Shown here: positions 9,017 through 17,792 of the stretch, piece after piece | Numbering within the stretch: position 1 is the first letter of the stretch | Layout: each line of letters opens with the position of its first letter | Origin: Thiotrichaceae bacterium | GTDB taxonomy: Bacteria; Pseudomonadota; Gammaproteobacteria; Beggiatoales; Beggiatoaceae | Length of the DNA stretch: 49,819 nucleotides | NCBI GenBank assembly: GCA_026991885.1 | Contig: JALXAQ010000172.1 | Location: 1-49,819, forward strand | Direction of reading: 5' to 3' | Program-made: the position numbers and the translations under genes | Notes under the pieces: model-generated | What the model was told of the DNA's origin: nothing | Database searches by the model: none | Seen by the model: only the letters and a program-made list of their open reading frames with translations

Positions 9017-10645
9017 ATGCAAGCATTAATAAAAGTACCTATTTTTATAGTTTTAGTGCTTTCCAGCACCTTTTTTACTCTTTGTGCAAGCGGCTCAGAG
9101 GAAATCAAGCCTCAGTCGATAATAAGTGAAAAAGTGAGTTTGGCAGACAAAATCGCTCAACTGCTTATAGTGGGCTTTCGCGGACTCAGCGTCAATAAAA
9201 AGTCTCCCATTGTACGAGACATCCGAAAGCATAACGTAGGCGGCGTCTTACTCTTTGATTATGATCTATTATTAAAAAAGAGTAAACGAAACATCAAATC
9301 GCCTACCCAAGTGAAATCACTGATTAAACAGCTACAATCGTTTTCGCGTACACCCTTATTTATTGCCATTGATCAAGAAGGTGGCAAGATACAGCGGCTA
9401 AAATCAAAATTTGGTTTTCCACGTACCGTTTCGGCTCAGTATTTGGGCAAAAAGAATATGCCAAAGCGGACTTACAAAGAAGCGTCTAAGATGGCTCAAA
9501 CACTGGAACAACTTGGGATAAATTTCAATTTAGCGCCCGTTGTTGATCTTAATCTTAACCCTAATAACCCCGTGATTGGAAGATTAGGGCGCAGTTTTTC
9601 AGCCAATCCTGACATTGTCACCCAACACGCTATTGAGTTTATTAAAGCGCATCATGCTCACGGCGTACTGACTGCCCTCAAACACTTTCCAGGACATGGC
9701 AGTAGTGTCGCAGATTCACACAAGAAATGGGCTGAAGTGACAAACACTTGGCAGGAAAGTGAACTCCAACCGTATAGAGAGATCATCGGTGCAGGTATGG
9801 CAGATGCCGTAATGGTGGGACACATATTCAACAAAAATATGGATCCCTCATTTCCAGCGAGTTTTTCAAAAGAAATAATCACCAATCAGTTGCGTCGAGA
9901 TTTAAATTTTAAAGGCGTTGTGGTTTCCGACGATATACAGATGAAAGCCATTATCGGCCATTACAGTTTTAAATCGGCAATCCACTTCCTTATTGAAGCC
10001 GGCGTTGACATCATCGTTATAGGGAATAACTTGGAATATGATAAGAATATTGTCCCCCGTACCGTCGCTGTTATTGAGCAATTAATAAAAGAGGGCAAAA
10101 TCACGCCTGAACGGATTGAGGAATCTTATGCACGAATTAAACATCTGAAAAGCAGCTTATTTGCTCGCACCCTGCCTTTGAAACCACTGCCATCAAGAGC
10201 ATTGGTAAAAAAACAACCAAAAGAAAAATACAAGCTGACTGTGGAAGTCATACCCTCTGACAGTCGGATAAGAATAGTGAACAGGGTCTCACCACCCTAT
10301 TTTCCGGGTATTAAACTTGAGACGGGATTTTACGACATTGAGATCAGCCAACCTGGTTATAAAAAACTTCGGTTTTGGATAAAAATATCAGACCAAAACC
10401 TCACAGTGCCGGTGATACTAGAGAAGAAAACTTGCCCTAGAAATACATACAGTCTGATCGTCAATGCCTCACCGCCAGATAGTGATATCAGAATTATGAA
10501 TATTAAAGCACCCTATCAGCCAGGTATTTGTCTCAAGCGGGGAAAATATAAAATATCTGTGACACGGCGGCGGTATTTGAAACATCAAGAATGGATCAAG
10601 CTTAATTCTGATCGGTTCGTTGAGATCACCCTTAAACATTTTTAA
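9017..10645 (+). CDS. GH3 beta-N-acetylhexosaminidase (NagZ-like) with two PEGA domains
   Basis: 542 residues with an N-terminal signal or anchor (about 7-25). Residues 40-375 are a glycoside hydrolase family 3 barrel: IDQEGGKIQRL, NLAPVVDLN, KHFPGHGSSVADSH with the NagZ Asp-x-His acid/base dyad, and VVSDDIQMKAI giving the likely nucleophile D305. NagZ releases N-acetylglucosamine from muropeptides or beta-linked GlcNAc. Ordinary NagZ is cytosolic and about 340 residues; this one is exported and ends with two PEGA repeats (about 408-475 and 483-542), surface-layer-type modules. That argues for envelope or extracellular action, perhaps on sheath or peptidoglycan. It stands alone, 145 bp from the divergent lectin gene. 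Confidence 0.88.
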   Translation: MQALIKVPIFIVLVLSSTFFTLCASGSEEIKPQSIISEKVSLADKIAQLLIVGFRGLSVNKKSPIVRDIRKHNVGGVLLFDYDLLLKKSKRNIKSPTQVKSLIKQLQSFSRTPLFIAIDQEGGKIQRLKSKFGFPRTVSAQYLGKKNMPKRTYKEASKMAQTLEQLGINFNLAPVVDLNLNPNNPVIGRLGRSFSANPDIVTQHAIEFIKAHHAHGVLTALKHFPGHGSSVADSHKKWAEVTNTWQESELQPYREIIGAGMADAVMVGHIFNKNMDPSFPASFSKEIITNQLRRDLNFKGVVVSDDIQMKAIIGHYSFKSAIHFLIEAGVDIIVIGNNLEYDKNIVPRTVAVIEQLIKEGKITPERIEESYARIKHLKSSLFARTLPLKPLPSRALVKKQPKEKYKLTVEVIPSDSRIRIVNRVSPPYFPGIKLETGFYDIEISQPGYKKLRFWIKISDQNLTVPVILEKKTCPRNTYSLIVNASPPDSDIRIMNIKAPYQPGICLKRGKYKISVTRRRYLKHQEWIKLNSDRFVEITLKHF

Positions 10646-10775
10646 CTAATGGCTCCGAACTTGGGTTTTTCCGAGTGAAGCAGCGAGCACAAATGCCATT
10701 AAGTTAAGAAGTCAAAACAAATAACTACAAGAACAAAAACTAAAAGAAAATAAAGCGAGCGTAGCCAGGATTAAT

Positions 10776-10796
10776 GTAGGGTGCGTCCTACGCACC
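10776..10796. repeat. Solo REP-like palindrome
   Basis: A GGTGCGT-CCT-ACGCACC palindrome of the same family as the array at 23.4-23.8 kb. In the surrounding 10646-10938 spacer I see only this, a partial half-unit near 10832 and the solo repeat end at 10896-10922. Confidence 0.75.
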
Positions 10797-10895
10797 GTCT
10801 TGTCAGGTATAATTTATCCACATTGACAAAAGGTGCGTAGCTTGCTTGATGCAGCATATACTACTATAAATAATTTTTGTCTGTCATAATTAAAT

Positions 10896-10922
10896 CCGTT
10901 TATTCCGTCAATCCGTTGTACT
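10896..10922. repeat. Solo end of the GTTGTAC repeat family
   Basis: CCGTTTATTCCGTCAATCC followed by GTTGTACT; it matches the right arm of the element at 49716-49819 with two or three differences. A partner arm was not found nearby. Confidence 0.6.
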
Positions 10923-10938
10923 AAATAAAAAGCGATTC

Positions 10939-10981
10939 TTGATCTAAATCAAGGTTATTTAATAATTGCCAAAGCTATCCT
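10939..10981 (+). promoter_or_regulatory. FNR/ANR-type activator site with class II promoter
   Basis: TTGATCTAAATCAA at 10939-10952 is a perfect TTGAT-N4-ATCAA site for the FNR/ANR/DNR family. A TATCCT hexamer at 10976-10981 sits where the -10 would be if the site were centred at about -41.5, the class II activation position. The next gene starts at 11019. Low oxygen (FNR/ANR) or NO (DNR) is therefore the likely inducing signal for the cytochrome operon. Confidence 0.75.
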
Positions 10982-11018
10982 ATCCACCATTAATTCTTAG
11001 TTGATATCCAAAACAATT

Positions 11019-11147
11019 ATGAAAAACCACTCTGAGCAAAAAACAGGTTGGGGCGCGAAACTTTTTTACATCACCCTACTAGCCAGCCTAGTCTTTTTTT
11101 GGTGGCTACTGATCTATTCACATGGCATTTCACCCATTCATCATTAG
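11019..11147 (+). CDS. Small single-span membrane peptide (42 aa)
   Basis: Translates as a short polar head, a hydrophobic span (LFYITLLASLVFFWWLLIY) and a C-terminal tail ending GISPIHH. It is the first gene after the FNR-type site and 12 bp before the next small gene. Its size and position recall small oxidase subunits such as CydX, CcoQ or CydH-like peptides, though I see no direct sequence identity. The two terminal histidines could face the periplasm or cytoplasm; orientation is uncertain. Supported by the start, tight spacing and consistent transmembrane character. Confidence 0.6.
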   Translation: MKNHSEQKTGWGAKLFYITLLASLVFFWWLLIYSHGISPIHH

Positions 11148-11159
11148 GAATTTCTCCCT

Positions 11160-11285
11160 ATGAATACTCTCCTCATTTGGCTAACCGCCTTTACGCTCAC
11201 CTTATTACTCTTTTATGGTATAGACCAATTTATTATGGCAAGCCAAGGTTTACCACTCAATTGGTATTTAACGCCCGCTCAATAG
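11160..11285 (+). CDS. Small single-span membrane peptide (41 aa)
   Basis: ATG at 11160 with AGGAA about 8 bases upstream. The product starts with a hydrophobic span (LLIWLTAFTLTLLLFYGID) and ends in a short tail (GLPLNWYLTPAQ). It lies 4 bp before the bd-like cytochrome gene and 12 bp after the other small membrane peptide. I infer an accessory subunit of that complex; the family is unknown to me. Confidence 0.6.
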   Translation: MNTLLIWLTAFTLTLLLFYGIDQFIMASQGLPLNWYLTPAQ

Positions 11286-11289
11286 CACT

Positions 11290-13161
11290 ATGCAACAAAA
11301 ACAACAACTAACAGCAAAATGGGTGGGAATCCTTGCACTATTCGCAATAATTTGTTCTACCGCTATACCCCAAGTCGCGGCGGCAGATTTGACAATGGAC
11401 AGTGAATCCATTGCTGAACGCATTCAGCCCATCGGTCATGTGCGGCTTGTCGGAGAGCCTTCGCCTGAAATCTCAGTCAGCAAATCGCACCAGAGTGAAG
11501 AAAAAGCACTCATACCTGCCCCCCAACTCAAGCGCAGTGACTACCCGAAAATGGGCTTTAGCAGCCGATCTTTTGTCTGGCTCATCGCACAACTCCACTT
11601 ATTTTTTGCCGCTTTCGTCTTGGCTGTACCACTATTTGTATTAGTGATTGAACTGATCGGACATAAAACCGGGGAACAGCGTTATGATGATATGGCGCAT
11701 GAATTTATGAAAATCAGTATGACGGCTTATTCGATAACGGCATTATTCGGAGGAACATTGGCTTTTGCCTTATTTTTGCTTTATCCACAATTGATGGCCT
11801 ACCTGATGCGAGTATTCAATGTACAAACTCTCATCTATGCTGGCCTATTTTTTGCCGAAAGCGCACTCCTCTATATCTATTATTATGGCTGGAATGCCAT
11901 GCGTTATGGCGATGCAAAATGGGTACATCTCACCATCGGATTACTGCTCAATGTCGTCGGAACCACAATATTAGTTATTGCCAACTCATGGGCATCCTTT
12001 ATGATGGCACCCTCTGGAGTCAATGAAGTGGGCGCAGTCACCGGTAATATCTGGGAAATTATGAAAGGACCATTATGGAATCCCCTTAATTTACACCGCT
12101 TTATTGCAAATATTGCCTTTGGAGGTGCGATAGTTGGTGCGTATGCCGCTTACAAATTCCTCAGTGCCAAAACAGCCGCTGAAAAAGCCCACTATGATTG
12201 GATGGGCTACACCTCTAATTTTATTGCTGTTCTCGCCTTTTTACCCTTACCCTTCGCCGGCTACTGGTTAATGGCAGAAATTTATGCCTATTCTCAACAA
12301 ATGGGTATCACAGCCATGGGGGGAATATTAGCTTGGCTGTTTGTTGTACAAGCCGTACTCATCGGCACCATCCTATTAGCCGCCAACTACTATCTCTGGT
12401 CCGGCATGTCACGCTGCGAAGGCTCTCGGCGCTATACTTGGCTGATCAAATATATCGCCTTTGTACTTGTACTTGGCTTTCTCATCTGGGTGACTCCGCA
12501 TACATTGATCTTAAATCCCTCTGAAATAGCCACCTTAGGTGGAAGTCATCATCATCTCCTAGGACCATTGGGCATCATGCCCGCGAAAAATATTGCAGTC
12601 AACTTGATGCTTATTTTCACCTTTCTCTCATTTCAATTGTATCGCCGTTCAGACAAAGAAATCACCGTCTCATGGGAAAAATTCGGTAACGCCTTAATCG
12701 TCGCTATTTATATCGTCGCCATTGCCAATGTGATTTTTGCCGGCGTGTACTACGGCTATTTCACAAATACCGTCTATAAAGTTGGCTCCAGCGTCATGCA
12801 AGTCATCTCAACCTTGATAGTCATCATCAGCGGCGTAGTGATCGATAGTCTCATGTTTAAAAATGCAAAAATCCTACCCTCACAATGGGGCAAAGTGACA
12901 ACCCGATCACAATATGCCCTGTTTGCCTTGCCCATTGCATTTACATGGTTAATGGCATTGATGGGATATGTACGCTCCAGTGTACGGACACATTGGCATG
13001 TTTACACAGTGATGAAAGATAACTCACCCGAAAATTATATTCCTGCCATTGGGCACGCAGGTAATATGATTACAATTGCTACCTTATTGTTTTTAATCAT
13101 TATTTTATTTATATTTTGGATAGCTTCACTTTCGACGACTAAACAAGTGGAGGGTGCATAA
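11290..13161 (+). CDS. Cytochrome bd-like membrane subunit (CydA-related) with N-terminal periplasmic arm
   Basis: 623 residues, about 13 membrane spans. After a signal or anchor (11-32) there is a periplasmic arm of about 55 residues containing ERIQPIGHVRLVGE, strikingly like the pre-haem arm of cytochrome c5 proteins but without a CXXCH. From residue 90 the protein is CydA-like: H103 in AQLHLFF corresponds to the haem ligand H19 of E. coli CydA, and LHRFIANIAFGG supplies the H186 equivalent. The PLPFAGYWLMAEIY segment matches the 'bd-like oxidase' group seen in Nitrospira and relatives, not canonical CydA with its Q-loop. Probable b-haem quinol- or gas-reactive core. No CydB gene is nearby. 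The next gene overlaps by one base. Confidence 0.75.
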   Translation: MQQKQQLTAKWVGILALFAIICSTAIPQVAAADLTMDSESIAERIQPIGHVRLVGEPSPEISVSKSHQSEEKALIPAPQLKRSDYPKMGFSSRSFVWLIAQLHLFFAAFVLAVPLFVLVIELIGHKTGEQRYDDMAHEFMKISMTAYSITALFGGTLAFALFLLYPQLMAYLMRVFNVQTLIYAGLFFAESALLYIYYYGWNAMRYGDAKWVHLTIGLLLNVVGTTILVIANSWASFMMAPSGVNEVGAVTGNIWEIMKGPLWNPLNLHRFIANIAFGGAIVGAYAAYKFLSAKTAAEKAHYDWMGYTSNFIAVLAFLPLPFAGYWLMAEIYAYSQQMGITAMGGILAWLFVVQAVLIGTILLAANYYLWSGMSRCEGSRRYTWLIKYIAFVLVLGFLIWVTPHTLILNPSEIATLGGSHHHLLGPLGIMPAKNIAVNLMLIFTFLSFQLYRRSDKEITVSWEKFGNALIVAIYIVAIANVIFAGVYYGYFTNTVYKVGSSVMQVISTLIVIISGVVIDSLMFKNAKILPSQWGKVTTRSQYALFALPIAFTWLMALMGYVRSSVRTHWHVYTVMKDNSPENYIPAIGHAGNMITIATLLFLIIILFIFWIASLSTTKQVEGA

Positions 13162-13958
13162 TGCCAATCGTCATCAAAGTATTAGGATTCAGCGTAGCCC
13201 TCACATTAGTTTTTACAATAATCACTAACCTCTTGCCACAAGTAGAGGGAGAAGCGCCGGTGGAAAAAACCTTTGATCCCGGAGCCTTCACCGAAGAGAG
13301 TTTTGTGCTATTGGGAGAGGACTTATTTAAAGGTAAAGGTACTTGTACGCTTTGTCATAACAATATGGGACGTGCTCCTGATATTCTGGCGAGGAATATG
13401 GTAGAGACTGCCGCTGAGCGATTGGCTGATGCTCGCTATCAAGGTAAAGCCACGGATGCCGAAAGCTATTTGCGGGAATCCATGTTAGAACCGAGCCTTT
13501 ATATCGTCAAAAACTATGGAAAACAAGGCTCAAAATCGCCTATGCCAGTGATCAATAAAGCCCCGATTCAATTGTCTGATATTGAAATCAATGCCATTAT
13601 TGCCTATATGCAGGTAAAAGATGGCAATCAAATGACAGTCGCACTGCCCACCGCGACGCCAACCGAAGAAAAAACAACGGTACAAGCACCTGCACTGGCA
13701 GAAAATGCAGAAGCGGCGATTAACCAATATGGCTGTACCGCTTGTCATGCGATATTGACTTCAGAATCTTCGATAGGACCAGATTTGAGAAATGTCGCGA
13801 CTCGTCTCAGCAGCGCAGAAATTCGCCAAAGTATTATTGAGCCAAATGCCGTGATCACCGAAGGTTATTCTCCTATGATGCCCAACAACTTTGCTGAACA
13901 GATGAAAGTGAAAGAATTAGAAATGATTGTACAATTTCTAGCAGAAGGGGCGCCATAA
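13161..13958 (+). CDS. Membrane-anchored di-haem cytochrome c
   Basis: 265 residues with one N-terminal anchor (about 5-25) and two CXXCH sites, C62-C65-H66 and C192-C195-H196. Between them lies a Pro/Thr-rich linker (about 155-178). Each half ends with a plausible distal Met region (SPMPVI and SPMMPNN). The start ATG overlaps the preceding stop (TAATG) and its own stop overlaps the next start the same way, so three genes are translationally coupled. Probably an electron carrier between the bd-like subunit and the tri-haem protein in the periplasm. Confidence 0.85.
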   Translation: MPIVIKVLGFSVALTLVFTIITNLLPQVEGEAPVEKTFDPGAFTEESFVLLGEDLFKGKGTCTLCHNNMGRAPDILARNMVETAAERLADARYQGKATDAESYLRESMLEPSLYIVKNYGKQGSKSPMPVINKAPIQLSDIEINAIIAYMQVKDGNQMTVALPTATPTEEKTTVQAPALAENAEAAINQYGCTACHAILTSESSIGPDLRNVATRLSSAEIRQSIIEPNAVITEGYSPMMPNNFAEQMKVKELEMIVQFLAEGAP

Positions 13959-16306
13959 TGAAAAAAATTACCGCCTTTTGGCAAGCCACACTTGTGATTG
14001 TCTGCGCCTACCTCATCTTTGATAACGCCTTTCCACCGGTTATGCCAAAATCATTGATGATCGAATTTATGATCATCACCATTGTTGGCGTTTTGCTCTA
14101 CTTTTCATTTGACGAAGAACGTTGGAAAGAGTTCAAAAAACCGATTAAAGCCGTGTTACGTGATGAAGATAAAGGGCTTATTCGTTGGGGCTTTTTACTT
14201 TTCATACCCATGCTTTTCGCTTATATCACCTACAATCACCTAAAACCCTCCTTTGAATCGCCAGTAGAATTGCGGCAAGTTCACCCCGCCCCCCCCTCTA
14301 CTTTGCGGGTGTACGATAAATCTTATAATTTGACAACACTTGAAAATCCTATACGGGCTCAAGCGGATGTGAATATCTATCAAGAGGCCGTCAAAGCGGG
14401 TAGCCAGATTTATTTTAAAAACTGCATTTATTGTCATGGCGATCTACTTGATGGGAATGGACCTTTTGCATCAGGCTTTAATCCGATGCCGGTCAATTTT
14501 CAAGATGTCGGAACAATTGCCCAATTACAAGAAGCCTTTTTATTTTGGCGTATTACCACAGGCGGACCGGGTTTACCCAAAGAAGGGACGCCTTGGAACT
14601 CAGCGATGCCAGTTTGGCATGAAATGTTAAATGAAGAAGAAGTGTGGCAAGTGATCACCTTTCTCTACGACTATGTTGGACAAGTGCCACGTATGTGGGA
14701 TCAAAAAATCTCCAAAGCGGTGACAGGCATGAAGGATCAAATCCAATCTCAACGTGCCCAAATGACGGGCAAAGAGATTTACCAGTTTCGCTGTGCCGTC
14801 TGTCACGGAGAAGAGGGGGCAGGTGATGGTCCGGCGGCGGACTATCTCTATCCGAGGCCACGCGATTTCAGTTTAGGCATGTTTAAATACAAAACCTCTC
14901 CCGGAGAATTACCCGCACGCGATGAAGATTTATTCAATACCATCAAACATGGCTTAAATGGTACAAGTATGCCCGGCTGGGAAACTTTACTCAGCGAAGA
15001 AGAGATCAATAGTTTAATTCCTGTTCTCAAAAGTTTTGATGTCTCAGGCACTTGGCTACCTGAAGAGGATGATGTAGAAGACGATGAAGAAGAGGATGAA
15101 GAAGATACGCCTATTGATCCCAAAAACTTCATACACGTTACAGAAATTGAACCGACTGATGGTCAAATAGCCTACACAGAAGAATCCATCGCATTAGGCA
15201 AAATAGCCTATCAAAAAACCTGTGAACAATGTCATGGTCATACCGGGCGCGGCAACATCACCTCTGGCAAACGCCTAACCGATGACTGGGGCTATCGAAT
15301 TTGGCCACGTAATTTGACACAACCTTGGACATGGCGAGCGACAAATGTCGAAAACCGAGACGAAACGATCCGTAATATTTATACTCGTCTATCTATTGGC
15401 CTATTCGGAACACCGATGCCAGCACACCGTTCAACAAGCGATGACCCTGATCCGGTGAGTTTAGAAGATCGATGGCATATAGCAAACTATGTTTACTCCC
15501 TGCGAACAAATAATAACGCCCCCGGAGAACGTAGCGTCATAAAAGGACTAAAAATAGAAGGCAGCTTGCCAAACAGCGTAAATGATGTAGCGTGGAACAA
15601 AGCACAGAAAACAACAATGCGCTTAGTGCCCAACATCATCAAAGAACCCCGTTTGTTTACACCATTGGCAGAAGTGGTGACGGCGCGTGTACTCTACAAC
15701 AACAAAGAAATTGCATTTCTCCTAGAAATAGATGATAGGACAGATAGTCGCCCAGGAGAACCCGTTTCTGAAGGCATTCAAGATGAAGAATTGGAAATGC
15801 ACTCCGATGCCTTTGCCATCCAATTTCCAAAAGAAGGGGCATTTCAAACCACCCCTGTCGTGGTTAAACCACTCTATCGTCATGGCGATGCGAGGCATCC
15901 CACAACGATTTGGTATTGGAATGCGGGCAGTATTGAGCCAGAAAATGTGCCCAAGGCAATGATATTGGAAGGCAAAGGCCCTGATAAACGCCCAGAATTT
16001 CGACAAAGCGATAAAAGCCTAATCGCAACAGGGCAGTGGAAAGATGGACGTTGGCAAATATTAATGAAGCGGCCAAGAAAAGGCGGCAAATCAGGTGACT
16101 TATCATTTAGCGAAGGACAATTTTTCCCTGTCTCCTTTGCCAATTGGGACGGCAGCAATGGCGAAATTGGCTCAAAACACACCCTGACAGGTTGGTATTG
16201 GTTACTACTACCACCGCCAGATGAGCCGATGAAACTGTATGGGGTGCCGTTGGGCGTTGGTTTTTTGAGCTTTTTGGTGGGATTGGTATTGGTGCGGAGG
16301 CGTTAA
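13958..16306 (+). CDS. Three-haem cytochrome c fused to an ethylbenzene-dehydrogenase-gamma-like haem domain
   Basis: 782 residues. Three predicted spans lie in the first 95 residues. Three CXXCH sites follow: C156-C159-H160, C279-C282-H283 and C422-C425-H426, each in a mono-haem cytochrome c module. A very acidic linker (about 368-385, EEDDVEDDEEEDEED type) separates modules two and three. Residues about 540-750 resemble the gamma subunit of type II DMSO-reductase-family enzymes (EbdC/ClrC/NxrC): DAFAIQFP and the closing FANWDGSNGEIGSKHTLTGWYW pattern, normally holding haem b. A final span and RRR tail anchor it. Such fusion of c modules with a gamma domain suggests an electron hub for the operon. 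Confidence 0.8.
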   Translation: MKKITAFWQATLVIVCAYLIFDNAFPPVMPKSLMIEFMIITIVGVLLYFSFDEERWKEFKKPIKAVLRDEDKGLIRWGFLLFIPMLFAYITYNHLKPSFESPVELRQVHPAPPSTLRVYDKSYNLTTLENPIRAQADVNIYQEAVKAGSQIYFKNCIYCHGDLLDGNGPFASGFNPMPVNFQDVGTIAQLQEAFLFWRITTGGPGLPKEGTPWNSAMPVWHEMLNEEEVWQVITFLYDYVGQVPRMWDQKISKAVTGMKDQIQSQRAQMTGKEIYQFRCAVCHGEEGAGDGPAADYLYPRPRDFSLGMFKYKTSPGELPARDEDLFNTIKHGLNGTSMPGWETLLSEEEINSLIPVLKSFDVSGTWLPEEDDVEDDEEEDEEDTPIDPKNFIHVTEIEPTDGQIAYTEESIALGKIAYQKTCEQCHGHTGRGNITSGKRLTDDWGYRIWPRNLTQPWTWRATNVENRDETIRNIYTRLSIGLFGTPMPAHRSTSDDPDPVSLEDRWHIANYVYSLRTNNNAPGERSVIKGLKIEGSLPNSVNDVAWNKAQKTTMRLVPNIIKEPRLFTPLAEVVTARVLYNNKEIAFLLEIDDRTDSRPGEPVSEGIQDEELEMHSDAFAIQFPKEGAFQTTPVVVKPLYRHGDARHPTTIWYWNAGSIEPENVPKAMILEGKGPDKRPEFRQSDKSLIATGQWKDGRWQILMKRPRKGGKSGDLSFSEGQFFPVSFANWDGSNGEIGSKHTLTGWYWLLLPPPDEPMKLYGVPLGVGFLSFLVGLVLVRRR

Positions 16307-16313
16307 GTACATA

Positions 16314-16336
16314 GTCCAAGATAAATCTGGCCGACT
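16314..16336. repeat. Degenerate copy of the GTCCAA...TTGGAC hairpin family
   Basis: GTCCAAGATAAATCTGGCC keeps the left arm but has lost pairing in the right arm. It lies just after the tri-haem cytochrome stop. Intact copies are at 26600, 27430, 34109, 36177 and 38358. Confidence 0.4.
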
Positions 16337-16440
16337 CCAAAAAACTGAAAATTTTTAAAAAAAAAGTAGTTGACTTTATCACATATTTTTTTTAATGTAT
16401 TTAACATTGACTACCATAACCACACAATAGGCTTAAAAAT

Positions 16441-17580
16441 ATGGAGAATATTGTAAACCGATTCAAATTAGCATCAATATTGGCTGGTTTTTTGAGCATT
16501 GGGGCGAGCAGCGTTCAAGCCGACATGTTTTCAACCGATAAATTTAAGATATATGGAGATTTCCGTCTGCGTTTTGAGGCCGACTGGGATTCGCAAAAGG
16601 CTAATGGTACCGAACGCGAAGATCGAAATCGTGCCCGCATCCGTGCCCGCGTTGGCTTTAAATATAACCCCACAGATAACTTTACCTACGGTGCCCGTCT
16701 GCGTACCGGCTCTGACAACAACCACCTTTCTCCCCACATCACGATACTGGATTTTGATGACAATAACACAGGGGATGCGGATTTCAACTTTGATAAGTGG
16801 TTTATAAAGGGGAAAGCCAATGGACTTTGGGGTTGGGTGGGTCGCAACAGCCTACCGTTTTGGAAACAAAACGAAATGTTTTGGGATGATGATGCCACAC
16901 CAGCAGGATTAGCCGCTGGTTATAAACTTGGTTTTGGTGGCAGCGAATTGCAAGTGAATACCGCTTATTTTACCCTACCAACAGGTATGCATACATTTTC
17001 CGGAAATTTAGGCTTAGGACAACTCGTTTTCTCCACCAAATTTGGCGAAAATAAATTGACGGCGGCTGCTGGTTTCCTGGGCTTTGATGCCAATCCCGAT
17101 GATCCAGATGCTGAACACTCAACCCTTTGGGACAACAACGGGTTAAGAGATTACAAAATCTGGATAGGCAGTTTACAAGCCAAGTTCAAAGTAGGCTTAC
17201 CGTTGACGGTGGGACTGGACTGGATGCACAACGCCGAAGATTACTCCGAAACCGATCCTGATCCTTTCACGGTTGCTAATCGCGACGAAACAGATGGTTA
17301 TGTAGCCTCCATTAAAGTCGGCAAATTGAAAAATGAAGGAGACTGGCTGTTGGGCTATTACTATGCCCGTATTGAAACGCTGGCAGTTCATACCTCCTAC
17401 GCGCAAGATGACTGGGGGCGTTGGAATCCACAATCTAGTAATATGAAAGGTCACGAATTTAGGTTTGCCTATAAACCTCTAGCGTATTTAAGCATCGTGG
17501 GCCGTCTTTATTCGATAGAAGATATCACAGACGATCAAGACGGCAACCGTTTTCGTTTAGATTTCAACTACAAGTTTTAG
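16441..17580 (+). CDS. Outer-membrane porin
   Basis: 379 residues with a signal peptide (cleavage likely after VQA, about 27) and alternating beta-strand sequence to a C-terminal Phe (DFNYKF), the usual outer-membrane barrel ending. The opening IYGDFRLRFEADW and RNRARIRARVGFKY match the putative porin/alginate-export-like family. It is separated from the cytochrome operon by about 130 bp and from the Idr-like genes by an inverted-repeat element, so it may be its own unit. Placement suggests that it admits an anionic substrate such as iodate or another oxyanion, but specificity cannot be read. Confidence 0.8.
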   Translation: MENIVNRFKLASILAGFLSIGASSVQADMFSTDKFKIYGDFRLRFEADWDSQKANGTEREDRNRARIRARVGFKYNPTDNFTYGARLRTGSDNNHLSPHITILDFDDNNTGDADFNFDKWFIKGKANGLWGWVGRNSLPFWKQNEMFWDDDATPAGLAAGYKLGFGGSELQVNTAYFTLPTGMHTFSGNLGLGQLVFSTKFGENKLTAAAGFLGFDANPDDPDAEHSTLWDNNGLRDYKIWIGSLQAKFKVGLPLTVGLDWMHNAEDYSETDPDPFTVANRDETDGYVASIKVGKLKNEGDWLLGYYYARIETLAVHTSYAQDDWGRWNPQSSNMKGHEFRFAYKPLAYLSIVGRLYSIEDITDDQDGNRFRLDFNYKF

Positions 17581-17589
17581 TTTTTCTCA

Positions 17590-17709
17590 TTAACTACAGG
17601 GATTACTTTTTAGCAGGGATAAGTCAAAACCTTAACGACAGCCAATTTGCAGGGATAAGTCTAATAATATTTTGACTTATCCCTGTTAATAAATAATCCC
17701 TGTAGTTAA
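17590..17709. repeat. MITE-like element with TTAACTACAGGGATT ends
   Basis: Imperfect arms of 36 bp, left from 17590 (TTAACTACAGGGATTAC...) and right ending TGTAGTTAA at 17709. The right arm and flank are identical over about 45 bp to 27988-28031, indicating recent copying. Located between the porin and the peroxidase genes. Confidence 0.7.
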
Positions 17710-17792
17710 GGTTTTGAATTTCTCTGTTTTTCAGGAGTGCAAGGCGCACCTTGCACTAAAATTTATTTTCAACCAACCCAAAGGAAAGCGGC

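Noticed and set aside
11048-11311. 87-residue frame overlapping the small membrane peptides
   Set aside because: It is out of frame with two better supported tiny genes that have consistent hydrophobic spans and tight spacing.
11290-13161. Canonical cytochrome bd oxidase
   Set aside because: No cydB is present, the Q-loop is not recognisable and the N-terminal arm is foreign to CydA.
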